A stretch of DNA of 64,000 nt, taken from Cristatella mucedo. Its lineage: Eukaryota; Bryozoa; Phylactolaemata; Cristatellidae. This document shows, one piece after another, positions 22,601 through 32,965 of this stretch (position 1 is its first letter; every line of letters begins with the position of its first letter). Both the position numbers and the translations under genes were made by a program. The stretch is from assembly GCA_009760855.2 (NCBI GenBank), contig WPIO01000030.1, forward strand, positions 1 to 64,000, read 5' to 3'. Below the pieces are notes generated by a model. It saw only the letters and a program-made list of their open reading frames with translations. It had not been told where the DNA came from and did not search any database.

Positions 22601-23174
22601 GCCCCCAGAGAAATTAATGTTTTTTTATTCGATATATGCACGCGAGGAAAGTTATTGACTAAAACTATCAAGATGCAGCGGATTTGGTAAAGAGCATTGC
22701 ATTTCAGATGTTGAATAGAGATTGAGATGCACACATCGCCAACTTGCGGCGCCATGTTGATGAGAATGCTTGAGTTGAAGTGTGGGGGCCCTAAGAGCAG
22801 TGCGGAAGTGACGGGGTGCGCGTACTTCGTGCCTCGCTACAGCCAGCAGTAAAGGACTTAGCAGCTGTGCCTTGTTTCCGCGATCTGTTGCACGCACGCT
22901 GTCTGTTTGAATTTTCTAGGTCGTGGAGGGAAGACTGTTTACGGGAGCGCACGACAGTACAATACGAGTGTGGGACATAACGGGAATGAAGGATGAAACC
23001 ACATTTGGCGGAGACCTGCCGCCTGAGAAGCCAGAAGAGACAGTCGTCGTTGTCGATGAACGCTATGGCCATGACGCTGATTACACGGCTCAAATTAACG
23101 CTGAGAATCTACATCTTGACACTGAAAGAGCGCCACCAAGAAAGCGGGAGAACGACGCTATGAATATGGTGTAA
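18785..23174 (+). CDS. WDR86: WDR86-like WD40-repeat protein (4 exons)
   Basis: The model joins 18785-19642, 20126-20261, 21866-21969 and 22920-23174: 1,353 nt, 450 residues, all junctions in phase. The protein is a predicted propeller with about eight WD repeats. Their D-x-T-x-R-x-W ends include TGSDDKTARLW, TGSADKTIRKW, SSSYDRTARCW, TGSADFTARSW, TGATDGIVKSW, TGSSDWTGRSW, a divergent GDGLARVYD and HDSTIRVWD. Repeat 4 carries an acidic insertion (about residues 190-205). The HTS-x-VNRI...SSSYDRTAR segment closely resembles human WDR86, hence the symbol; orthology is not proven. The N-terminus (about 45 residues) is Gly/Ala-rich and then Lys/Arg-rich, and the C-terminal tail (about 60) is acidic. 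I start at MGQG by analogy with the MGGG start of WDR86; an in-frame ATG six codons upstream (18767) is an alternative. WDR86 has no settled function; propellers of this type scaffold protein complexes. Confidence 0.9.
19673..19889 (+). repeat. 21-bp minisatellite in WDR86-like intron 1
   Basis: About ten tandem copies of CAGCTCAGAAGCGGTGCTGCT, with few changes, start about 30 bp after the exon 1 donor. The period is a multiple of three and the frame is open, so unspliced RNA would encode repeated SGAAQLR heptapeptides. Confidence 0.95.
20126..20261 (+). CDS. WDR86: WDR86-like exon 2 (WD repeats 6-7)
   Basis: The acceptor is GCGCTAG before GTGCACAACAAG, and the donor GTAAGT follows CTGA. The exon ends in phase 1. 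It encodes MLYTGSSDWTGRSW and the GHKHTVAGIKFHEGL stretch. Confidence 0.9.
20262..21196 (+). other. WDR86-like intron 2, unannotated part
   Basis: This is the intron sequence before the SINE. Short open frames (for example 20482-20841) have no recognisable domain. Confidence 0.5.
21197..21333 (-). mobile_element. SINE family 1 (copy 3), in WDR86-like intron 2
   Basis: The minus strand shows the head GTTTGGCCCAGGCG, box-B-like GGGCTAGAGCCCCG, and the L2-type tail with GAAGCGCCTGGATGAAGG. It directly abuts a LINE fragment on the plus strand. Confidence 0.75.
21334..21745 (+). mobile_element. L2-type LINE 3' fragment in WDR86-like intron 2
   Basis: It starts with TTTTAGGTCCCTTCATTCT (the TFRSLHS segment) and continues through AACCTCAAATACTTTGGTGACC to CCTAGAAAGAGATG and an ATTATT tail near 21730. 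Frameshifts and an altered hairpin indicate an old copy. Confidence 0.7.
21866..21969 (+). CDS. WDR86: WDR86-like exon 3 (WD repeat 7-8)
   Basis: The acceptor TTTTAG follows a T-rich tract, and the donor GTAAGA follows ATGCAG. The 104-nt exon completes the split Ile codon and encodes ITACGDGLARVYDAKAG and LKGHTTGINCMQ. It is too short to stand out as a long open frame. Confidence 0.88.
22563..22640 (-). mobile_element. Short LINE tail remnant in WDR86-like intron 3
   Basis: (AAT)n at 22568-22588 is followed by TTTGTATTGTGCCCCCAGAGAAATTAATG, a decayed form of the family tail on the minus strand. Confidence 0.45.
22920..23174 (+). CDS. WDR86: WDR86-like exon 4 (last WD repeat and acidic tail)
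   Basis: The acceptor TTTTCTAG is followed by GTCGTGGAGGG in phase 0. The exon encodes RLFTGAHDSTIRVWD and then an acidic, low-complexity tail with a VVVVDERYG segment, ending in TAA at 23172-23174. Confidence 0.9.
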   Translation, partial: VVEGRLFTGAHDSTIRVWDITGMKDETTFGGDLPPEKPEETVVVVDERYGHDADYTAQINAENLHLDTERAPPRKRENDAMNMV

Positions 23175-25419
23175 AACAGCTGTGCCTTTAAAGTTGTTAG
23201 ACGGGCCTTGTGTCATTCATGAGTTGCTTGGCGCTAGGCCGCGGGTGAGCAGACGATTCATGGCCGCGAGTCATAATGGAACTGTTACGACTGCTTCGAG
23301 GGCAATCTACTCAAAGGCGCTGCTTGATTGACTTAGTGACTCGAGTCAATTGTGCCTATTTTGTAGTCCTGAAAGATGTTCTTCAAGTCGCGTAATTTGT
23401 TATATCGCTCTTCCGCTTTATTTCAGCTCACTTGACTGATTTCTTCTCTAAACGAACAGGCACGTGGCTCTAGTACATATTTTCAAGCTCTATTTATTGT
23501 TACACATGAGGCACGGCTCTTCTCAATTAATCTCATCTCGCTTCGCTCTAGCCAAAGCATCAACTTTTTCTTGGTCATTCTATTGCAATGCAGCGGGAAA
23601 CTGCGAGGGCAGGCGATCGCCGAAGCGTGAATGAGCCGCTTGCATGGCAATATATATGAATTCATATTTGCGATGACGTGTTAAAACATTTGGGTCGCAA
23701 ACCTTTGTAGGATCGCCTAAGTTTTAGAGAGAGCTTGGAGCTTTTGGAATTATAGGTCGCTTAATGTGCTGTTCAATAACTTGCTGCATCGGTTGCCATT
23801 ATATCGATGGCCATTTGGCATACAATGCCATCCAGTGAACTTTTAAAGGTAGCTAAGCCTTGAGCGGAAGCGGCCTTAAGCGAGCGTAATCGAAAGTGAT
23901 GCCAAACTGTCAGCTCTCTTCGCCTTCACAACTTACAGAGCCAAGACTACAAATATTTTCTTTGATTTATGTTCAGAATTTAAACCAGACATCCACTTGG
24001 CGATGACTTGTCAAGCTCTGTGAAAGCACACGCACCGTTTTACCGCTCGACCGCGTCGAGCTATTGCAACCGCGATCTGGAAATGGCAAGCGCCGAAAGT
24101 TAATGCGACCTGATGTGACCTATTACGGACAATATACGTGAGCCAAGCCTATTTCTAACCCGAAGCACAGCTCCTCTTGGAAAGTTGAATATGCATGCAG
24201 TTGCTGTGTGCTCTATGAAGGGCTGAGCCTGGTCGTCCCAATAGATCGCATCTAAAATATCGGTGCGTCAACTGGCACACCGATTTGGTCCCCAACAAGA
24301 TAAGCTTCTGTTAAATACTTGGCGTGCGGGATCTAGACTGTCTTTGGCACCCCCAACAGATGTATGCGATAGTAGGACCTCCGGAACCCATCGACGTAAA
24401 CTGTCCACATGGGACAATGTCCGATTACTCATTTAAAAATGAAGAAGCCCATGGCCCGGCTGTGCCGTCAACCAGCACGCCCTTCTGGACCACGAACGTA
24501 TCCTTTTAGTCTCCACCCCCCCCCCCACAAACCAATCCTGAGTCTGCTCCTCGGAGAAGCGCTACCTGGAGCTGCAATACATCCACCTTTGAATAGCGAA
24601 TATTCTTTTCGCAAACGGGTCGGCTTTGTTCGGCCGCAACGACGCTGCGGTCGCCAATATCTAATATCGATAGCAAATATTACCGGTCTTACTTTTGCCT
24701 CTACAGGCGTGCAAGGTAAAGGATACTATCGGCTAGTTTTTTTTTACTTAGCCCCCTCTCGACCACACGCAGAGGTTAAAGTTGCGCGGCTAGCAATAAT
24801 TCCAATCGTTGCGACATCCACAAGGTAAAAGATGTGGTTCATCTAGCAGCCCCCAATATTGTGCACGCGACGCTGTTGTTGCAGTCTGCACGCTTTTGCA
24901 CATGGACACTTTATGACTGAGTGCAGCAGCGTGAGCTCCCCGAGCAACATCCTCTCGCTGGCGACACGCTTCGCGACGGAGCACCAAATAGAAATGTGAG
25001 TTAGTGCTCCGCGATATCTCCGCGTGAAGTACTACTAAATACACGAGAGCTGCTCAACCGGGGTTCCGATAAACACCGAATCAACCTAGCACGGGTGAAG
25101 AAACGATCCCGTGTTCGTCACACCAACTCAATTTCGGTCAAAGCTAGAGCAACAGCTCCAGCTGTAGTTGACCAACCAGCTGTTCCGTGAGGAACACGAA
25201 TCGACATGTCCGAGGTCACTGGGTTGGCTGGCAAGCTTGTCGGATCCCGAATCAAGCAACGGAAGTTCCAGCCTTATATGTCGCAGACTCGGGCGTACGG
25301 GGAATGGCGGCTGAGAAAATCCGAATAGAAAGCGCTTTCGTAACTAACCAAAGCCACGATCGATCAGAGCCGTATGCGACACGTCTACGTTAAGCTAAGT
25401 CACGTAACCGGTAGCCGCG
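23175..25419. other. Intergenic region downstream of the WDR86-like gene
   Basis: The sequence includes the presumed 3' UTR, but no AATAAA was spotted nearby. A C-run lies at about 24519-24527. Short frames at 24324-24828 are unsupported. No repeat family was recognised. Confidence 0.4.
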
Positions 25420-25795
25420 TTCCGACGGGGCGCACCACGAGGCGGTGCACTCTCACTTCACCGCACACTGCGGAACTCACTTCCAATATTCTTACGCAAT
25501 GACAACTACTCTGCTGCTGTCGAATATGGTACATCCTTTACAGTCACCCTGAGCTGATACCTCCACGCTACTCACTGCCTCACCTTCTCTCCCGACTTAA
25601 CTATGCTCGTCACTTTCTCTTTGTTTTGCAAGATGGAGTCCGTTGGCTAACGAATGCCTACAGAAAGCACCTTAGGCTGTGAGTGCGCTCTATACAAAAC
25701 TCTCCTGCGTAACACTCACATAGTCTTTGTGTCATAGTCATAGTCACTTTGTGGCTCTGTGGAGTTACAGACGGGGATACATTACATCCCACAGC
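25420..25795 (+). mobile_element. CR1-like LINE 3' end with ACATT tail (copy 1)
   Basis: It aligns by eye with 45660-46078: TGCGGAACTCACTTCCA, ATTCTTACGCAATGACA, TTAGGCTGTGAGTGCGCT, TACAAAACTC and TGGAGTTACAGACGGGGATACATTACAT. The (ACATT)n-type ending distinguishes it from the (ATT)n-tailed L2 copies. No coding frame survives. Confidence 0.7.
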
Positions 25796-26851
25796 TTCGC
25801 AATCGCTTGCTGATGCCCGGCGAATGGCACGGCGGAAGCGGACCGTCGTCGATTAAGCGCGCACGGTACGAGTGCTGCCGTGCAATGACTGCATGCAGAG
25901 GCGGCGCGGCGGCGCCGAACGAGACGCACGAGCCCCGCTTTAGGAGTCGCACGATGACAGCGCGTAGTGCCGCTATCGCATATGCGTTACGCAGCTGTTA
26001 GCAGCTCGCAGGCTTCGCGGTCGGCAGCATCGAGGTATTTAGTATTTCCGTCTGCAACGTCAGGTAGAGAGGATAGCGGACGCTCAGACCAATGGAAAGG
26101 AAGCGGGAACGTCGGCGAGGGTAGCTCGGGTTCGCGCCATCCGGGCGCCCACGACGGGCTCCTTTGTGCGCACGCCCGACTCTCACTGCGAGCGCCGGCC
26201 TCGGGCAGACCGATGGCAAAGAAGTGCGGTGGCGGACGCTGCTCGTCGGCAAAAATGGGTACGCTAGAATGAGCGGCATTGACCGATACATTCGCAGCGG
26301 TTTTTAGTGTCAGAGACGTGCTACAATCACTTCGAGCACAGTGTCGTAGCCTGTTTGTTCGGCTAAGCAATGCAAACAAGAGATGCAGAGTGCATCCGGG
26401 CCGGCTAGCGTGCGAACGCCGGCGATGCAGCTTCCTTTTTAGCGTGCCTCACGTTAGCGGACGAGCTAAAGCTGCCGGTAGGCGGCGCCCGGTGCCGCGA
26501 CGCTGCCATCGGGCGGCGGCCGTTGAGCAACTTCTCAACCCATGCAAGATGTTTACCTTCGAGTGAAGCGAGCTACCGAGGCTGGACGTCGAGCAGCTAG
26601 CGCATGCGGATGCCTGAGCGTTCGCAACAGCGCGTCCCGCGACTTCTTCGCTCGCGACGCTTCCCGGGACCCGGATCTCGACCGCGGTCGACGATTCTCC
26701 ACACGCTGCCGCATACTTAGACCGACCAAGAGCACACCGAAAGTAAATCCGGCCACAATCGGATCGTAATCAGTCGTCTTTCGTCGGATTGTAGAACCAG
26801 CTGCAGGTCGCTGAACTGTGGGACTGGGTACTTCAGCTTGGTTCCGACGTT

Positions 26852-26853
<2 letters not shown>
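25796..26853. other. CpG-rich stretch without recognised gene
   Basis: GC-rich DNA carries open frames on both strands at 25960-26570. None shows a domain. It could be an unmethylated regulatory island or an unrecognised 5' exon. Confidence 0.35.
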
Positions 26854-26912
<59 letters not shown>

Positions 26913-26927
26913 GTGTGTGTGTGTGTT
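26854..26927. repeat. (AC)n(AT)n(GT)n self-complementary microsatellite
   Basis: About 48 bp of AC, then ATATATATAT, then GTGTGTGTGTG. The AC and GT arms are complementary around the AT core and could fold back. The tract abuts the tail of a family 2 SINE. Confidence 0.95.
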
Positions 26928-27105
26928 AGCGGATTTAGCAGCCTCATTTGTATAGCGGCAGAAGAGCTTTGACGGCTATTACTACCGCTTGCATTTGGCA
27001 ATTAAGGATCGCCCACGGCAGGATTTGAACCCGCCACCTCGGTACTGAGGAGCGAGCACTTTAGGATGGCAGCTGCACACTGGCCATCGTCTAAGCCACA
27101 GACAG
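26928..27105 (-). mobile_element. tRNA-derived SINE, family 2 (copy 3)
   Basis: The minus strand has box-B-like GGGTTCAAATCC, GGGCGATCCTTAATTGCC, GCAAGCGGTAGTAATAGCC and the tail TATACAAATGAGGCTGCTAAATCCGCTAAC. The tail runs directly into the GT/AT microsatellite. Confidence 0.8.
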
Positions 27106-27229
27106 CGCGGCGAAGTTCGTCTCTCTGATTGGGACTACGAAAGTTAGTTATCAACGTAGTAACGTGCACTTTTTTCTTCGACCCTATCTACAGTATAATT
27201 AGCTAGCTGTCTTACCTTTATCACTAACG

Positions 27230-27368
27230 AGATGGTTTGGCCTAGCGGTTAAGGTGCTCGCCCCGACCAAGGTCTGACTGAGATCGTGGGCTCGAGCCCT
27301 GAGGCATAAGTGAAGCGCCTGAATAGAGATTAAGTTCTCTTGGGGCGCTATATAAATAAAATATATTT
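27230..27368 (+). mobile_element. SINE family 1 (copy 4), well preserved
   Basis: Head GGTTTGGCCTAGCGGTTAAG (box-A-like TGGCCTAGCGG), box B GGGCTCGAGCCC, then GAAGCGCCTGAATAGAGATT, TAAGTTCTCTTGGGGCGC and TATATAAATAAAATATAT. This copy shows the tRNA-like head and LINE-like tail most clearly. Confidence 0.9.
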
Positions 27369-28259
27369 GGAAGACCTTTGAAGATCATAATATTAATCCT
27401 AGCTTGAACCTCGACCCTTAAAGGCAGCCAATGTTCGTTTCTCTTTTTCTGTACAAAACTTGCATTTGTTTTATGCGGGTTGCTCTTAAGGGAGTAGCTA
27501 CAAATTTATTTTGTGGGAGGAGCTAAGCCGAGTCCTCGGCGGGGGGGGGGCGTGACGTAAGGTAGGAAAATTCTCTTTAAAATCCGCTGAGAAAGGCTCT
27601 TTGCCCGCTCGAAAAACTTTTGATACTAACTCTTGGTGTCTTACTGGTTTGCATAAGCTGCTAGCTTAAAATCTTAAAAACCTGCGGCAAGCCTCTCATC
27701 GACGGCGCACACCCGGAAGCCTCTTTCGATGCACTACAGTGAAATTTGCGGCATTCCTAAGGCGAGCGCTTGACAGGCCTTTTTAAACATGTCTAATACT
27801 GCCCACGGAGAACATACACAACAAATGGTTGGTTAGCCTTGAGGAAATGATTGCCCGACCCCGGACGTGCTTTAGCCGCTCTAGCTGCCTTCCTCCGCTC
27901 TCGCCCAACTAAAAAGAAAACCCGATTGTCCCTCCTTGAGAAACAATTTGAACATGCTACTCTGACATCTATGTAGTAAATATGTTCAGTAATTTAGTTT
28001 AGTAACTTCTTAAGCCCATTATCCCACCCCTGGAATCGTGCCGGACAACCGGGAGAGCTTCGCAGCTACTCTGGGTAGGCTAGGCGGGGCGGTAGGGGGC
28101 TTCAGATTAAAGATTAAAAGAAATAAATTAGTCACTGCTCGTTTTGCTTCACTGCAGTCCGTTGCCAAGGAAACCCGGAAGATCTGACCGGATGCTAACA
28201 TCATAAGACCAGTCGGGTAGGGTTAGTAGCCACGGGTCGTCACTGTTTAGCAACGTACA
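27369..28259. other. Intergenic, nothing recognised
   Basis: A G-run lies at 27541-27550. No supported coding or repeat feature was seen. Confidence 0.35.
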
Positions 28260-28400
28260 GAGCAGAGATGTAGCAAGTGGTAGGCAGGGGGCAGATGTCC
28301 CCGGGCCCCGAGGCCAACTGGGCGCCAAAATGCAAAATGGATTGTGCATATTTTTTTAAACTTTTTTCGGTTGATATGGTTGTTTTAAATTTGAACGTGT

Positions 28401-28446
<46 letters not shown>

Positions 28447-28480
28447 CGAGAGAGAGGAGAGAGAGGAGAGAGAGAGAGAT
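28401..28480. repeat. (CT)n/(GA)n palindrome
   Basis: About 40 bp of CT, then CCTCTCGAGAGAGG, then GA-rich units. The arms are complementary around CTCGAG and could form a long hairpin. It directly precedes the (AAT)n stretch of a LINE tail. Confidence 0.9.
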
Positions 28481-28481
28481 A

Positions 28482-28636
28482 ATAATAATAATAATAATTG
28501 ATTAATAATAAGTGATTTTACTTACTATTCTATTGCGTATCACTTTGCAGCAAATGTAAAGCGCCTAGAAAGAGATTAAGTTCTCTGAGGGCGCTTTATC
28601 AAGTGCAATATTATTATTATTATTATTTTCATGTGA
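28482..28636 (+). mobile_element. L2-type LINE 3' tail
   Basis: It shows the intact hairpin tail: AGCAAATGTAAAGCGCCTAG, AAAGAGATTAAGTTCTCTGA, GGGCGCTTTATCAAGTGC and (ATT)n. Only about 130 bp of the 3' UTR is present, a typical severe 5' truncation. It is one of the cleanest copies of the tail. Confidence 0.85.
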
Positions 28637-29063
28637 GAATACCAATCTTGATCTCAGCCAAGTCCTTGTTTTAGTAGACTTGACCGTTGCTGGCTGAGCT
28701 AAGTAAGATTGTTTACCTACTTCGACGGAGCTGTAGCTTCACGCTCTGGCGGCGGCATACGCACGACACACGGTAACACGAGGTAACACGCTTTAACCGC
28801 TGTGTATTCGGCTGTTGCTAGCAGTGCAACAAGCTAGCAGTGCAACAAGCACACGGCCGTTCACCCCTCCGTCCGCGTTCCAACTACCCTCCCCGTCCGT
28901 TCGCCCTATCGTGCCTGGCATAGGCGGGCTGCTCGCCAAGGGCGAGGCCGATCTGGTACGCCGAGTAAAGGGCGAGCCAGCGTATCGTGGCTGAGCACCG
29001 ACTCACAATTAGACCACACGAGCTAGGCGTGAGTAACTAGCTGTGCTACGACAAGGCAGCAGT

Positions 29064-30280
29064 CATGTCTGGCCACTTTTCAGATGTCCAAAAGAGAATG
29101 CTGTCCAGAAATGAGAAGGCAATTTTTGTAAACTGGTATAGCCAAGGCGTGAACCTTACAGGAGTTCATGCTGCAAATCAAAATCCGCTGTCATTACCTT
29201 TCTTGAAACAATAAAGACCACATAATTATTCTTTCCAAAAGCAACTCTGATGTGGGAAGAACTGAAGAAAGTCTTAGCCATCACTGTAAAACGTGACACT
29301 GCAATAAGGTGGAGTGCAAGAGTGGAGGCTGTGTATGCTATCAATGATGGACTGAACAGCACTGTAGGTCTTTTGAGCTTGAGGACATAAGTGGAACACT
29401 TGAAACGTGAAAGTGAAGTTGGCAGTCTCCTATATTGTATTTTGAACTTTAACTTTTTGGTTCTGTTGCTATTTAGGTAGAGCATCTTAAGGAAGATTGA
29501 CAAAGATCAAAAAGACTGCAGGATCCAAAGATGATTTTCGAAGACGCCTCTTGTAACTTCTACTCTCACGAGATTGACTTTTTCAAGAAACTTCGGGAAG
29601 ATCTGTGCCAAGAATCATTACTAGTTACCACAAGGATATGTGAATTGTAGGGAGTTGCAGTTGGATAAATAATCCACCGAAGGACATTGATTCACAGAGA
29701 ACTCTAAAAAGATGTTGGTCTCACAGCAGAGGAGGAGATTTCAAGAATAATGAAGGACACCATAGACAATCTCGGACAAAAAATTACAGCTAGGTTTTCC
29801 CGGCTTACAGACAGATCTTGATGCCACATTTGGTTTCTTGTTGGAAGTTAGAATGCTTTTGAAGACACTTGACTTGATCAAACTACGCCAGCAACGTCTT
29901 GATTGTAAAGCTTTCGTTCAGAAGTTAATATTAAAACAAAATATGTTACTGTAAATGCTTCTTGCCGCACGTCACGACTCGGCACTAAAGACGCATCTGG
30001 AAATTATGTCTTTCAGTCAGTTATGGAGAAAATGTGTTTCTTAAGTTGAGAGCTGCCTTGCAAGTTCTTCTTACCGTAGCTGCATCAGTTGCCAGTTGTG
30101 AACTTTCCTGAGGCAAGTTGAAGGTAATCCTGTCTTATCTGAGAGCATCAATGGGGCAAGATCGACTCAACGATTAGACCTAGTTAAGCATAGTGCAAAA
30201 ACACTGAAAATCTTGACTTTCAAACTGCAGTAGACCAGTTTGTGACGTTCAAGGCGAGAAAAATTCACCTTAGTTAAAGC
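29064..30280 (+). pseudogene. ZMYM1-like hAT transposase pseudogene
   Basis: Readable segments in shifting frames follow the order of ZMYM1-type hAT transposases. They are MSGHFSDVQKRMLSRNEK (29064), a FFPKATLMWEELKKVL / VKRDTAIRWSARVEAVYAIN segment (29240-29350), KLRAALQVLLTVAASVASCE (30037-30100) and LSESINGARSTQR / KHSAKTLKILTFKL (30140-30230). The last two correspond to the hAT C-terminal dimerisation domain. Many stops and frameshifts make it non-functional. Such transposases cut and paste hAT elements and use 8-bp target duplications. The family assignment rests on the dimerisation-domain wording and is fairly firm; limits are approximate. Confidence 0.7.
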
Positions 30281-30475
30281 TGTGATAGCCACCTTGTATA
30301 CTTACTGCATTTAATAAAACATTCTCGAATAGATTTGCCTGCTAGCATATGTTTTTTGCATTTCTTCGGTGGTGGAGCTATTTTCAGCAGTTTTGGACAA
30401 GGGGATGGGCCCCATTTGTAGCTTTGTCCCCGGGCGCCGAAAGGGGGTATCACTATGCCTTCTCTACAACGTGAA

Positions 30476-32040
30476 TTTAAAAATTTGAATTTCAAGCTAT
30501 TCTTTATTCTGTAGTTGTAACTGCAAAATGTTACCGTTGGACTAGAGCTCAAAATGACTCCGCTTGAAAATGCGTTTTTAACACATTTCTAGGCCTGGCC
30601 GCTCTCTTTGGAGACGGACCGTGAAGTTTTGCGTCAATTGCCACCGCATGCTTTGTCAGTCTCTCGCTGTAAACATTCTTTTTCTCTTTCTTAAAAGAAA
30701 GGGTCACTTACCATTATGGAGGCCAAATCATATTCTGCCCGCTGAAGAAGTGCAGACAAGTCCTTTCAGCCCCTCTACAAAAGTGCTCGCACTGGGTATC
30801 GGTATATCCGGTATATTCGTACCGAAAGAGAACCGCCCTAATGCCTCGCAGACCCTTTCTAAAAAGAAACTGGCACCTCCGTTTGTGGAGCTTGAAACTA
30901 CACTCCAAGATGGGGCAACCGGTCCGGCAGGTTTCCCCATCTTCGAGTGCCGGCAGCGTTGCTCTGAAAAGGCAGCCGGATGCAGCGCGCCGCCCAGACC
31001 GAGGCTCTTTCGCCCGTGCAAAGAACTGCTACTTCCCGTTTCGGAGAGCCGAAAGCTTCACTCCGACGGCGCACCCCCTAGAAATTGTTTATTAAGGAAC
31101 GCGCATCCCAATGCAAAGAGTCTGCTGACAGCGCGACGCGACAGGCCCTCCGAGACCTATCTAGCAGGAATTAAAACTCAAACCCAGTCCCGCCCCTTAG
31201 CCAAATCTCCAGGGAAAGGGTGGCTGACTTGAGCACCCAACGCTCCTGCAACCTCGGCTGCTTTGCGTTCCCTTGAAGCTCATTCGTAGCCTGACCGTGG
31301 AGCCGCTCTCCCACGAAAAAAACAGCGTCTTCGCAGGTGATCGGCGGCTCCCGCACGCACGCCAACAGGTCTGGGCGCACGACGCATTTCAATATCAAAT
31401 CCAGCAGCAGCTAATAGCTCTTCGTGGCTGGGCGAAAAGCGCGTCTTTACACGGACGTTGGTCTATTCTGCTCTTTTGTTCTCATTGCGCACCAGATGGC
31501 GATGCGAGCGACAGCGCACACTCTCGGCGAGTGGTATCGCGCGTAAACCGAGCGAGGCACAGTGCAAATAGCTACGCTGTGCAGACGAGACGCGCCTACA
31601 CCTCAGCGACTGTCGCGCTATCGATCGATCAGTCCGTTATGCATGCGCCAGAATTGTGTAGCGCCTTGCTGGCCTTGGCTTAATTTTAGCGCGAACAAGA
31701 GCTGTTCGGCGGCGGGCAAGAACTCCTTTGTCCTGGAGCAGTGAGCCAGAGAGGAGCGCCAGAGCGATTAGAGAGCAAGAGCTTAAGAGCAAGCAAGGAA
31801 GCTCTAAGACCAGCAGTGGCGATTCGGCCTTTAGAGTTGGTCTGATACCCGCGGGAGCTGCTGCTTGATTTTGATGGCCTGTCAACCTCCGCCATAACTC
31901 TGTCCAAAAAGAATCGTCTAGAACCCATTCGGCATTCAAGCTGGACAGAGCCCTTCCAGTGGCCTAGTGACGGTATCAATTCCTTACCGTAATGAGCCAC
32001 GGTGTCGGGCCCAATACCACTAAGCTCTTGCCCCATTGTC
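30476..32040. other. Intergenic, CpG-rich in part, no gene recognised
   Basis: The longest frame (30621-31232, plus, 203 codons) overlaps other open frames and has no recognisable domain. The sequence gradually becomes GC-rich towards the promoter-like block. Confidence 0.35.
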
Positions 32041-32745
32041 TCAGCTAGGTATTTAAGAGTCGAGCGACACTCGCTCTTGGTCTTTTGTTCGGCTCCGCGC
32101 TTCGACGCCGTCGGACTCGTTTCTCTGAAAGCGAGGAAGGAGGGCGGGCTGTTCGCCGGCGATTGACGGGACAGGACAAGACAGCGCTAGGAGGATTCGG
32201 TGGACTCCACCGAATACGGTCGTATCGCGCCCGAGCTAGCATTTTGCGTTTCTTTTATGTTTTGTGTGTGCGCGCTCGCACGTGGTCTCGGCACAAAGAT
32301 TTGCCGGTGCGAACTAAACGTAGTTGGTATGGTGTGAGATATTCCGTTGGTTCGGGCCCCTTTGTCTATTTGGGCTGTTTCCCCTAGAGACGCAGGGAGC
32401 CTAAGTGTGGAGACGTGTTTCCTCTGCAAGAGTGCTTGAGTTGGCGTGTATGGGGTATTCCTGCCGCAAGGTGGAAGCGGAGTCCTGGTTCTACGGTCAA
32501 GGTTTAGGCTCTGGTTCGGGCTCTGTCTATTTGGGTCGTTCCCCACTATAAAAGTAAGTAGCCTAAGTGTGGGTACATGTTTCCTCGGCAAGAGTGCTTG
32601 CACTGTCGAGAGCGTGCGAGGAGTGTGGAGCTAAAACTGAGCTAGACGCGCAGCGACTTTGTGCGCTTGCGAATGAAGCTCAGTAAAATCCCCATTTTGT
32701 GTCTCGCTTTCCAACTCACGCCGCGGACTCACGTCCAACTTTAGT
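32041..32745 (+). promoter_or_regulatory. Promoter-like or solo-LTR-like block
   Basis: A TATA-like TAGGTATTTAAGAG at 32046-32059 is followed about 30 bp later by TCTTTTGTTCGG, then a GC-rich leader and, near the end, AAGCTCAGTAAAATCCCC before a GGTAAGTAGG donor-like site. This could be an LTR or a cellular 5' exon. No coding sequence or matching second LTR was found. Confidence 0.3.
32356..32607. repeat. Diverged 159-bp tandem duplication
   Basis: The strings GTTCGGGC, TGTCTATTTGGG, AGCCTAAGTGTGG, TGTTTCCTC and GCAAGAGTGCTTG occur in the same order at about 32356-32440 and 32515-32600. The spacing is about 159 bp and the copies have visibly diverged. Confidence 0.75.
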
Positions 32746-32934
32746 AATGGTAAGTAGGTCAGCGCCGGAAACGCTCGTTTCGTGGCGGCCAGCTTATTGC
32801 ACGTAGGCACGCACCGAACGGCATTAGGCGCTAGGTGACGCCGCTAGGTAAGCGGCAGGTCAAGCCTACACCGCCGAGCCTTCGGCGTTACAATAGTGTA
32901 CTAACTGCATCTACGATCTTTTTGATAATGCTTT

Positions 32935-32965
<31 letters not shown>

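Larger units (their letters stand above)
28260..30475 (+). mobile_element. hAT-type DNA transposon remnant (approximate limits)
   Basis: A decayed ZMYM1-type transposase (29064-30280) lies between two similar G/C-rich ends: GGGGGCAGATGTCCCCGGGCC near 28287, and on the opposite strand CCCCCTTTCGGCGCCCGGGGAC near 30450. The sequence CAACGT occurs just outside both ends. Terminal inverted repeats are imperfect and the exact limits are uncertain. A LINE tail and a CT/GA palindrome are inserted in the left part. Confidence 0.45.

Noticed and set aside
27230-27310. tRNA genes within SINE family 1 or 2 heads
   Set aside because: Box A- and B-like motifs are present, but cloverleaf stems are degenerate and the segments are followed by SINE bodies and repeated many times.
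30621-31232. 203-codon plus-strand frame as a gene
   Set aside because: It overlaps other open frames in CpG-rich DNA, shows no recognisable domain, and has no splice or promoter evidence.
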